64,000 nt of DNA. It comes from Alnus glutinosa (lineage: Eukaryota > Streptophyta > Magnoliopsida > Fagales > Betulaceae). The position numbers and the translations under genes are program-made. Position 1 is the stretch's first letter. Each line of letters starts with the position of its first letter. Positions 55,336 to 64,000 of this stretch are shown one piece after another. The notes beneath the pieces are model-generated. The model saw only the letters and a program-made list of their open reading frames with translations, searched no databases and was not told the origin of the DNA. The stretch is taken from assembly GCF_958979055.1 (NCBI RefSeq), contig NC_084888.1, forward strand, positions 8,169,501 through 8,233,500, in the 5' to 3' direction.

Positions 55336-56722
55336 CTAGCTACGTGTTTTCTTTACCTTTTCCTCTTAAATTATCTGTGGTTCCCTTACATGAAGTCCTA
55401 GTCTAGGGAATATTGATGTCCATGGCAATTAATCTAAGGGAAAGCGACGCCGTTTCGGAGTGGGAAAGAAATTTTCTGGACCTCGGACCTTTAATTGCTT
55501 CGTGTCTAAGCTGCTGCACATGTACCTTTACCTCACACACCCTTTTTGCTTCTTTATTTCTCTAAGCTTCTTTTTTGTACGTAATGCTTTAATTATCTAA
55601 TTAATTAAGGAATAAGGAGCATCTTTTTTCTTTTTTACTTTTATTTGTTTTATTGGTTGGACGCATCAATTTATTTTTAAAACATTATAAAAACAGTTCT
55701 TTAGTTAGGCGCTGGACTTGTCCACGGGGTTTGGGGAATGAATCAGAATTATAAACCCAACTTAGGAATTAACTGGCCTCATTATTAGAGGATAAACCTC
55801 TACAGCAAGCAAGCCACTCCTCTGCAGCAAGTCATCCAGTCTGCTGCAAGTCATCAGCGGATCTCTTCATCATCAAGTTAATTACCATTGCAGAACAAAC
55901 AAGTCACAGCCAAGCCATACCTCTGATCTCTTGCCATTCCTCAACCCATAACTCCATGTTTTCAACCTTTAGTTTATCTCTTTGTACTCTAGTCTTTACC
56001 CTTTTGTTCAGTCTATATATTAGACTATTTTGTAATCAGAATGCAATGAAATCAGCAACAATGTAGTCCTTAATTTTCACTTGTGTTCTTCCTCTTCTCC
56101 TTCACTGCTTCTCTGTATTTTCAGTCTTCTCTTTATTTTCTAATACTCATAATTAATCCGAATTATAAACCCAACATGAACATGAAAACATAAGGATTTG
56201 TTTGGTCTGAATGTTTAATTTTCTTGAGATCGATCTTACAAACCAAGATTTTTGTAAGTGTTTTACAGTACTGCTTAAAGATGCCTCTCGCATACGTTCA
56301 AGATATATGTTGAAAGAACTCAAACAACAGTGTTTTATTTCAAGAACAAAACATACATACATACATGTCCACGTACAACCTAAATTTTATAAAGAGAAAA
56401 TGATCATAAGATAAATGTTTTTTATATCATGGATGATGCGCTAGCACACATTCTCATTAATTAGTTATTTACAACCAATTACAACGAGACACAACTCAGC
56501 TTGGTAATGGATAAGTTAAACATCCAAGAGATACAACTCTTAGTAATACCTGGGTATATTATGGTTCACCTACTAACAGTACTTGATGATAGAGATTGTT
56601 ACAGTGCTATTTTAGTCTTTGTATTGAATTTTACAATATATATATATATATATATATAAATAATAAAAAGGTGAGAGAGGCTAGTAACATTTGCTAGCCT
56701 TCTCTTTCTTAATTTTGAAGTC
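55336..56722. repeat. Tandem duplication, copy 1
   Basis: Starts AGCTACGTGTTTTCTTTACC and ends TTTCTTAATTTTGAAGT. It repeats at 57093-58640 plus 61541-61617. Copy 1 carries a solo LTR (55783-56145) that copy 2 lacks. It shows uninterrupted sequence at the Cassandra site (TTCTTGAGATCGATCTTAC near 56221) and at the Helitron site ((AT)n near 56635). Confidence 0.92.
55783..56145 (+). mobile_element. Solo LTR (363 bp), probably copia, TATA-type termini
   Basis: Bounded by the TSD CTCAT at 55778-55782 and 56146-56150. Copy 2 of the tandem duplication has a single CTCAT (near 57540), confirming insertion. It begins TATTAGAGGATAAACC and ends TTTTCTAATA, so the 6-bp inverted ends are TATTAG/CTAATA rather than TG...CA. 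It contains TATATATTAGAC and the GTAATCAGAATGCAATGAAA type of U5/R sequence. Confidence 0.85.
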
Positions 56723-56725
56723 ACT

Positions 56726-57085
56726 ACAAAAAAAAAAGGGGATTTCTGGATGGTTTTTTTATAGACGGTTTTAAAAACCGTCTATAAAAAAAAAATTGTA
56801 GACCTTTTTTGCTTAAACCGTCGGGGAAAAAAAAATATGGACGGTTTGAGTAAACCGTCCTTAAAAACACGGACGGTCTGTAATTATAAAATTACAGACA
56901 GTTTTTTAAAACCGTCTGTAAAAATATATTGACGGTTTTGAGAAAACTGTCCGGAATTTCTAATTCCGGACGGTTTTTTTTAAACCGTCTATAAATATTA
57001 TAGACGGTTTTTTAAAACTGTCTATAATATTTATAGACGGTTTTCTCAAAACCGTCGAGCCCTGATAACCTAAAATTAGAAAAAA
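56726..57085. mobile_element. CACTA-like non-autonomous element with GACGGTTTT palindromes
   Basis: Begins CACTACAAAAAAAAAAGGGG directly after copy 1 and contains about fifteen alternating GACGGTTTT and AAAACCGTC motifs, folding into long hairpins. No 3' CACTA terminus is seen before copy 2 begins at AGCTACG, so the end is truncated or was involved in the duplication junction. No coding sequence. Confidence 0.7.
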
Positions 57086-57620
57086 AAAACCCCAGCTACG
57101 TGTTTTCTTTACCTTTTCCTCTTAAATTATCTGTGGTTCCCTTACATGAAGTCCTACTCTAGGGAATATTGATGTCCATGGCAATTAATCTAAGGGAAAG
57201 CGACGCCGTTTCGGAGTGGGAAAGAAATTTTCTGGACCTCGGACCTTTAATTGCTTCGTGTCTAAGCTGCTGCACATGTACCTTTACCTCACACACCCTT
57301 TTTGCTTCTTTATTTCTCTAAGCTTCTTTTTTTGTACGTAATGCTTTAATTATCTAATTAATTAAGGAATAAGGAGCATCTTTTTTCTTTTTTACTTTTA
57401 TTTTTTTTATTCGTTGGAAGCATCAATTTATTTTGAAAACATTATAAAAACATTTCTTTAGTTAGGCGCTGGACTTGTCCACGGGGATTGGGGAATGAAT
57501 CATGCAGAATTATAAACGCAACTTAGGAATTAAGTGGCCTCATAATTAATCCGAATTATAAACCCAACATGAACATGAAAACATAAGGATTTGTTTGGTC
57601 TGAATGTTTTTCTTGAGATG

Positions 57621-58212
57621 TGTGACATCCCACATCGCCTGGGAATGAGGATGTGCTTATATGTATAAATGCACCCTATATGACACAACGCGTTTTAAAG
57701 CCGTGATAGTAATGAACCTATCAGAACTCCGCAGTTAAGCGAGTCGCTGCGAGAGCAATTCCAGGATGGGTGACCCCCTGGGAAGTCTGATATGGAGAGC
57801 CAAAAGCGGACAGTATTGTGGCATTGGGGGTGGATCGTTACAAATGGTATCAGAGCCATTGCCCAGCCTGAGATGGTGGGAGCGTGCACAAGCCCAAGAG
57901 AGTTGCCGGCGGGCACTCGCTGGGATGCCAAGAATGGGGTGATCCCATGAGGGTCGCCAGCGAGGACGCTGGGTCCCAAGGGGGGGTGATTGTGACATCC
58001 CACATCGGCTGTGAATGAGGATATGCTTATATGTATAAATGCACCCTATATGACACAACGCGTTTTAAAGCCGTGATGGTAATGAACCTATCAGAACTCC
58101 GCAGTTAAGCGAGTCGCTGCGAGAGCAATTCTAGGATGGGTGACCCCCTACGAAGTCTGATATGGAGAGCCAAAAGCGGACAGTATTGTGTCATTGAGGG
58201 TGGATCGTTACA
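57621..58212 (+). mobile_element. Complete Cassandra TRIM with 5S rRNA-like LTRs
   Basis: LTRs 57621-57842 and 57991-58212 (222 bp each, about 9 differences) are flanked by the TSD AGATG at 57616-57620 and 58213-58217. TGGTATCAGAGCC follows the 5' LTR (PBS) and AAGGGGGGG precedes the 3' LTR (polypurine tract). The interior is 148 bp. Each LTR holds the 5S rRNA core: ATCAGAACTCCGCAGTTAAG and AGGATGGGTGACC with CTGGGAAGTC. That is the defining feature of Cassandra. Copy 1 of the tandem duplication preserves the empty site. Confidence 0.96.
57690..57795 (+). other. 5S rRNA-like segment in the Cassandra 5' LTR (not a functional 5S gene)
   Basis: Contains the box A-like AGTTAAGCG, the GCGAGAG element and box C GGATGGGTGACC, the internal promoter parts of 5S rRNA. 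The helix-forming ends differ from true 5S. Cassandra is thought to use this as a polymerase III promoter. The same segment recurs at about 58060-58165. Confidence 0.88.
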
Positions 58213-58639
58213 AGATGGATCTTACAAACCAAGATTTTTGTTAAGTGTTTTACAGTACTACTTAAATATGCCTATCACATACGTTCAAGATATATGTTGA
58301 AAGAACTCAAATTAACAACAGTGTTTTATTTCAAGAACAAAACATACATACATACATGTCCACGTACAACCTAAATTTTATAAAGAGAAAATGATCATAA
58401 GATAGATGTTTTTTATGTCCTGGATGATGCACTAGCTAGCACACATTCTCATTAGTTATTTATAACCAATTACAGCGAGACACAACTCAGCTTGGTAATG
58501 GATAAGTTAAACATCCAAGAGATACAACTCTTAGTAATACCTGGGTATATTATGGTTCACCTACGTACTAACAGTTGGTGATAGAGATTGTTACAGTGCT
58601 ATTTTAGTCGATCTTTGTATTGAATTTTACAATATCATA

Positions 58640-58640
58640 T

Positions 58641-58676
<36 letters not shown>

Positions 58677-61540
58677 CCGAGTTTTTCTTTAGAATGACAT
58701 AAAATAGTGACACGTGGCATGAACCCATACTTTTTAGTGACTAAACCGGTCATTTAAATACTGAACCGGTATTTTAAATAAAATTGAACTGGTCTATTTA
58801 ATCTCTCCCCTTCTCTCTCTCTCTCTATTAATTATACAAGTAGCCCATTTCTCTCTCAATTAATTATATAAGTATGACTCTTTGGTATTTTTATATTTTT
58901 TATTGAAATCTAAATATAACCGGTCTATTTAATCTCTCTCTCTCTCTATTAATGATACAAGTAGCCTCTCTCTCTCAATTAATGATATAAGTATGATTCT
59001 TTGGTATTTTTATATTTTTGGTTGAAATCTAAATATGTTTCCATTTTGTTTGTGAAATTTGTGATTGAACAATTCTTCATTTGAATGTTTATGAGATTTT
59101 TTTTTTTGTTCATTTGCTTTTTCGAATGTTCAGAATTATATAGGATTGAAATATAATAGGTATCACACCAACATAAAAAAAAAATTCCTACTAATTTTCT
59201 ATTTTATATTTTGATAATCAAAATCGTGGTTTTCTTCTTGCTATTTTTCTTGTTCATACTTATTTTCATTCTAAACTACACTTATGTGAATAAATATTTT
59301 AATATGTTTTAATTTATATGAATTAAACTAAAAATAAGGGTCTTATGTATTAATTGATTTAAATGTTTTATGGGATATTTGTTTTTCTTTTATGTGATTT
59401 TTACGATTTTCACTTATTTTTTGTAAGTGTTATTCTGCTTTTGAAAGTCAAAAAATGCAAAATTTTATTTGATTATTGTGCACAAAAGGAATATAAATGC
59501 TTTTAAAACACTAAAGAGTTAATTAAGCATTAAATTTGAAATGTTTTTTTTTTAATGTTCAAAATTATATGGATTTTATTTTTATTGAAACATATCATAT
59601 CATATCATATATATATATATAAAAGCCGAGTTCTAACTTAGAGTTGGCCTAGAATTAGGACACGTGGCATGAATTCATACTTTTAAATATTGAACCGGCC
59701 ATTTGAGTAAAAAACTGGTAATTTAAGTAAAACTAAACCGGTCTGTGTATTTCAAGTAAAATAAATGGTGTATTTAATATGACTAATTAACTATCTTATA
59801 TTGAATAAAAAATGAATAGAAACGTATTCCTAATCAAATCTCTTTCATTGAATAGAAAATGAATAGAAACATTTAATTTGGTTGTCATTAAATTCTCACT
59901 AATTTCTACATCTCTCTCTTCCTTTAAGTAAAATCTTTTACTCTAACACTGCTTCCTCTCCCACTAAATGTCCGTTACAAACTAAACCTCAAAGAGTCAA
60001 ATGTCAATTTTTTTTTTCTCTGGGAAATGTCAAAAGTCACTCCAATATCTCTCGCTTTCTCAAATAAATATATGGAGAAGTAATGGTTTGTGGCTATGCA
60101 AAACTGCAATGTTGTTTACATTACCGGAGAGTGGTGCTCAAAGCAAAGAGAGCGAAGTTTTTGCTATTGTTGGAACCTTTTTGTTTGTAATACTGCTATA
60201 GCCTTTTTTTTTTAGTTTGTCTTTCAAGTTTGTTGGGGTTGTGTTCAATAGAATTGTAAATAATATGTTTGTATTTATTTTATGTGCTTCTGTTTTTCTA
60301 ATTTGATTTTCTATCCTTATTTTTGCATTGATAATTTATATTATTATTATTTTTTTTGTTGAAAAAGTAGTTTCTTTTACGCAATATATAAGAATGATGG
60401 TCGAATTAAAAAATATCTATCTGACCGTAGTTTCTTCCTATACCTACAAATTTTTTTAGAACTGGAAAAAGTATATAAAAAAATAGTTATTTTCTATTAT
60501 ATTAGTGGTTATCATTTTTTTTTTACTTTATTTTCTATGATTTTGTTCTTTCTTTACATTTTTGTTTTGTCCCTATTTCCTAATTTATATTATTTTTTTG
60601 TTCAAATTGCTTTTTTCTTTTTTCTTTTTCCTTTTCTAAATTTTACATTGAATTCAAGGAAACCATGGAGAGAGAGAGAGTTTACATTAATTATTGTTTT
60701 AAGTACGAAGTATGACGATTTTTTAATTTACATTGTTCACTGATTTTTTTTCTCTGTATAATGCACATTGTTAACGTGCTTAATTGATAGACAATATTGA
60801 TTTTCAAGATTTCATATGAACCGGAAAAGTATATGGAAAAGAAAACTCTAATTTATTCTATAAGTATTTTTCATTTTTCATTTTTTGTCTATATTTTCTA
60901 TGGTTCTCTTATTTCATTTCCTCTCTTCTTCTTTTTTTCTTTATTTTTTATGTAATTAATATATTATTTTTCATTCAAATTACTTATTTTATCTTTTGTA
61001 AATTTTACACTAAATTCAAGAAAATGATAGTGAGAGAGAGTTTACTGTGGTTGTTTTTTGTACGGGGTATGATGATTTTTTAGCGTATTATGTTTATTAA
61101 GTAGTATTTTTATTACTTTGTATAATACAAAAAAGATAACACTATTATATGGATAGAAATTTCCTACAAACCGGTTTGTAGGAAATTTCTTACAATTCAC
61201 ATATAAGATTGACATATGTCATTTGAAATGTGAGAAGCATATGTTATTTAAATAGCATGTACTTCGTAAATGCTTTTTTTTTAGTATTAATAAAAAAACA
61301 TGTGTTTCTCACATGTTTAAAGGATACATGTCTTTTTTAAATGTGAGTTGTAGAAAATTTCCTATAAATCAGTTTATAAAAAAATTTTGTCCCTATTATA
61401 TTATATTAGTGTTTTTCAGTTTTCATTTTTTATCTATATTTTCTATGCTTCTCTTCTTCCCTTTTTTTTTTTTTTTTTTATTATTTTATGAAACTGAATT
61501 ATAAGGAAGAAACCCGGGCATAGCACGGGTTACGAGCTAG
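58640..61540 (+). mobile_element. Helitron-like element (possibly nested) with 3' hairpin and CTAG end
   Basis: The 3' end has the hairpin CCCGGGCATAGCACGGG followed by TTACGAGCTAG, a CTRR terminus as in Helitrons, directly before (AT)n. The 5' side begins in (AT)n with TATAAAAGCCGAGTTT and GACACGTGGCATGAA. A second, similar 5' block (TATAAAAGCCGAGTTC, GACACGTGGCATGAA) begins near 59610, implying nesting or a chimeric element. No TSD is expected. Copy 1 of the tandem duplication shows the empty AT-tract site. I see no Rep/helicase, so it is non-autonomous. Confidence 0.72.
58800..61510. other. Helitron interior, no gene seen
   Basis: A/T-rich with short frames only (for example 60001-60201 and 60537-60743, low complexity). 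A palindrome TTTCCTACAAACCGGTTTGT then AGGAAA is at 61150-61180. Confidence 0.5.
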
Positions 61541-61620
61541 CATATATATATATAATAAAAAGGTGAGAGAGGCTAGTAACTTAACATTTGCTAGCCTTCT
61601 CTTTCTTAATTTTGAAGTAA
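61541..61620. repeat. Tandem duplication, copy 2 (right end)
   Basis: AAAAAGGTGAGAGAGGCTAG and TTGCTAGCCTTCTCTTTC resume copy 2 after the Helitron. Unlike copy 1, the sequence continues as AATTCCGTGAAAATTC without a CACTA terminus. Confidence 0.88.
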
Positions 61621-61639
61621 TTCCGTGAAAATTCTATAA

Positions 61640-61878
61640 TATGGTGTCAGGAGTAGTGATGGGCAGGGACCTTTAGCCGTCCCCTGCCCGTCCCTTTCCC
61701 ACGCTGGGTCGTCCCTGAACAGCAGAGTATTTACTTCAGTTGGACGAAAAATTCTGCTAAGACCCGAGAGAATGAAAAAAATTAAAAAAAAGAAGACAAA
61801 TTTACTCCTTTAGTTTACATGCTGTGGATTTAGAGCGTAGAGTATAGCAGAGAGAGAGAGAGAGAGAGAGAAAGGGAG
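61640..61878 (+). promoter_or_regulatory. Upstream region and probable 5' UTR of gene C
   Basis: An inverted copy of the region upstream of gene B (AAATTTACTCCTTTAG, TGTGGATTTAGA). A GAGA tract of about 25 bases (61850-61871) lies immediately before the ATG. Confidence 0.5.
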
Positions 61879-62160
61879 ATGGATCTGCTCGCCAACAGAG
61901 TGCAGAGAAGTGAGATCAAGCTCGGAGACCACATCTACACCTACAGAGCTGTCGTCACCTACTCCCACCACGGTCTCTCTCTCTCTCTCTCTCTATGAAT
62001 GATTAACAAATGACGATCATCAACATGTTAGCAAATTTGTTCCTTATGATTCAGTCATTTTAGTTTGTGTCACAGATTGAGTTTCGTTTGTGTCAATTTG
62101 CTTTCGGGGGTTTTCATTTTAGTTTTAGTTTCTCTTTGTTTCCCCCAGATTTTTTTTCTT

Positions 62161-62194
<34 letters not shown>

Positions 62195-64000
62195 GATGAA
62201 TCAATGCTTTATAAACCAAACACAACAGAAAACATCACTCCAGCAAACACCGGATACAACAAACAACCAAGAGAACAAACTCTCTATACAGCAACCTAAT
62301 CAATCAAAACAAATTATAGCATAGCCATCAAACAGAACAATTAAATCAGAAAACAAGACAACTGCAGTTTCACAAACGCCACTGCTGTGCAATGCTACCC
62401 GAGATGTTCTTCAACTTCCTACTTAGACAGAACTCGAGCTCTAACCTCACCTTTAATTCGAGCAACAAGAGCTTCTTCAGTCAAAGGAGTATTACCATAA
62501 CAAAGGTCATTTCTCAGCCTCCATAGATGGTATATAGCTGCTGCCAAACAGAGCTTACATAGAATATTCTGCAGACTTTTACCCTTCAAAGTGCAGCTCC
62601 AGACCAAAACATCATCCCAGTGCACACAAGGGTCAGAAATACAAGAGCAGCCATCAAATGACGCCAAACTCGTCTACAGAAACTACATTGGAAGAACAAA
62701 TGATCAATCGATTCCTGGCACCCAAAACAGAACCGACATAATGAATTTCTAGTATGCATCATTCATTCCACATTTATTGTTAAATGTCATAAACGTGTTC
62801 ATCATTAAATTCAATTGAAAACACAAAATCTCGCAATTATGACAATTCTAAGGTTGTTTGTTAGCCCGGGGGAAAAAAAAAAAATCATCTTCATAACCGA
62901 TGAATGTGATTTCTTGCAACATGCCATTCATTTGCAGAGCTTTGGCAGAGATTCATCAGAATTATTTAACATATTGCTGTGAAAGAAATTGTCCGATATC
63001 TTAGAATACTTGATTTACATAACACAAACAAGTTAAGAGGGTATATCTGAATGTGGAGGTTATCGTCCTCAACACTAATCTGCATTTTTATGGCCGGTAA
63101 TGGATGGCTTTGTATGCATTTGGGGTTGAACGACCATTGGACCACATCCACATGTTACTGAAGTATTGATCAGCTTTGCATGGTTTATGAGGCTGCCTCA
63201 TAAAGCTGTAGTGGTTGACAACGTAGTATCAGCTATCTACTAATGCGATCACATTTTATTATGTTAACGAATATAACTTACCTCAACGACCTTTCAAACA
63301 GCTTACAATAATCTCAATGGCTTTTAGTTGACTCCTTTTGTTGTTGGATCAAGCTTAATCATGAGCCATATTGAATTTGCAGGTATCTTTGTTGGGGAAA
63401 ACAAGGTGGTCCATTTCACACCTGATAGAGATTCGAATTCAAACATTTGGGTACCTAGCTTTTATAAGTCAACGTTGACATGTTCTTCCTTTTCCGACTG
63501 TGGATTTGGGCAATCCAACAGGGGTGTAGTCCGCTCTTGCCTGGATTGTTTCCTTGGAAATGGATCTCTGTATCGTTTCGAATATGGAGTTTCTCGATTA
63601 GTTTTCTTTGCTCATGTGCGGGGTGGCACATGCTCCACTGCAAAATCTGACCCACCAGAAGCAGTTATTCACCGAGCGTTGTATCTTCTTGAAAGTGGAT
63701 TTGGCAATTATGATGTGTTTCAAAACAACTGTGAAGACTTTGCGCTTTATTGCAAAACTGGTCTTCGAGTAGTAGACGAAATAAACACTGGTATTGGAAC
63801 AAGTGGTCAAGCCTTTTCTGTGGTTGGTGGCATTGGTGCCTCATTGCCTGGCCTTATTTTTTCTTATCTGAAGCGGAAGAATCCAAGTCCTGTTTGTGCA
63901 GCTACTTTTTCGGCTGGGATGTACTGTATGAACAGGTATAAAACTGACATTGGCGTTCGAGATGATGTGATCAAGGTGGCAGTGGAGGACTTGGCTGTGA
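61879..64000 (+). CDS. LS1-like LRAT/NC-domain protein (gene C), partial at window end
   Basis: Exon 1 is 61879-61972 ([20 protein letters not shown], ending SHHG). The intron is 61973-63382 (G/GTCTCTC ... TTTGCAG). Exon 2 starts at 63383 with [20 protein letters not shown] and is open to the end of the window. The catalytic-type residues are present: HHG (His 30/31), VVHF (His 42) and [10 protein letters not shown] (Cys 148). Further motifs are [25 protein letters not shown] and [20 protein letters not shown], the last close to the family C-terminus. A glycine- and hydrophobic-rich stretch after the cysteine box ([17 protein letters not shown]) resembles the C-terminal membrane-associated segment of LRAT-like proteins. 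Only one cysteine box is present, the ancestral state relative to gene B. No frame damage is seen. Function beyond the family is unknown. Confidence 0.9.
62160..62760 (-). mobile_element. LINE 3' fragment in the intron of gene C
   Basis: A T run at 62163-62193 (poly(A) on the minus strand) precedes coding remnants on that strand: [20 protein letters not shown] and, in another frame, [20 protein letters not shown]. These are the zinc-binding RT C-terminal segment of a plant L1-like LINE. It is 5'-truncated and antisense to gene C. It adds to the intron length relative to gene B and should be spliced out. Confidence 0.8.

Larger units (their letters stand above)
57093..58640. repeat. Tandem duplication, copy 2 (left part)
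   Basis: Matches 55336-56640 closely, without the solo LTR and with the Cassandra element inserted at 57621. Similarity is broken by the Helitron-like insertion in the (AT)n tract and resumes at 61541. Confidence 0.92.

Noticed and set aside
57690..57795. A genuine 5S rRNA gene
   Set aside because: The ends of the 5S molecule are replaced, it lies inside an LTR, and it occurs in both LTRs of a TRIM with a TSD.

Overview
This is a plant nuclear genome window, most likely from a woody dicot. The evidence is GT-AG introns in plant-type genes, Ty1/copia and Ty3/gypsy retrotransposons, CACTA, hAT and Helitron elements, a Cassandra TRIM carrying 5S rRNA-like sequence, and very AT-rich intergenic DNA. 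I cannot name the species. Most of the window is nested transposable elements. The only host genes I can support are three members of one family: LRAT/NC-domain proteins similar to plant LEAD-SENSITIVE 1 (LS1).

Layout. 1-1475 is a GATC-rich satellite with a 39-bp unit. About 1560-3033 is a CACTA-like element full of palindromic TTATTAGCGGCCAC motifs, followed by a piece of a long gypsy LTR (to 3695). 3696-7434 is copy A of a segmental duplication. It holds a TRIM, a 500-N assembly gap, a MITE and a broken LS1-like pseudogene. 7435-16089 is a CACTA-like end that hosts a complete 7.8-kb non-coding LTR element (8170-15977, TSD TGCGG). 17455-20309 is a short gypsy element encoding only a decayed gag (TSD TTAAT). 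22515-25742 is a degenerate CACTA TNP2 transposase, cut by a 3.2-kb gypsy LTR (25743-28968). 29.6-34.2 kb holds copia, MITE and gypsy remnants. 34180-42533 is one antisense LINE, interrupted by an hAT deletion derivative (TSD CTTGATTC) and a 4980-bp copia element (TSD TAGTG). 42534-46506 is a non-autonomous non-LTR element with a 16-bp TSD, itself split by a 2911-bp solo gypsy LTR (TSD TAAAA).

46.5-48.7 kb is a patchwork of fragments resembling unrelated host genes (beta-hexosaminidase, the E3 ligase RKP/KPC1, a clade-A-type PP2C). 49441-54522 is copy B of the segmental duplication and carries a two-exon LS1-like gene on the minus strand. A third LS1-like gene (C) runs off the right end on the plus strand, so B and C are divergent arms of an inverted duplication. 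Between them a ~1.4-kb tandem duplication has collected different insertions in each copy: a solo LTR in the first, and a Cassandra TRIM and a Helitron in the second. Each copy therefore preserves the empty site of the other's insertions.

The most notable coding observation is that gene B and pseudogene A carry an internal tandem duplication (210 bp in B) of the segment with the catalytic-type NNCED cysteine motif. Gene C has only one. Apart from B and C nothing looks like an intact host gene, and no autonomous element is intact.
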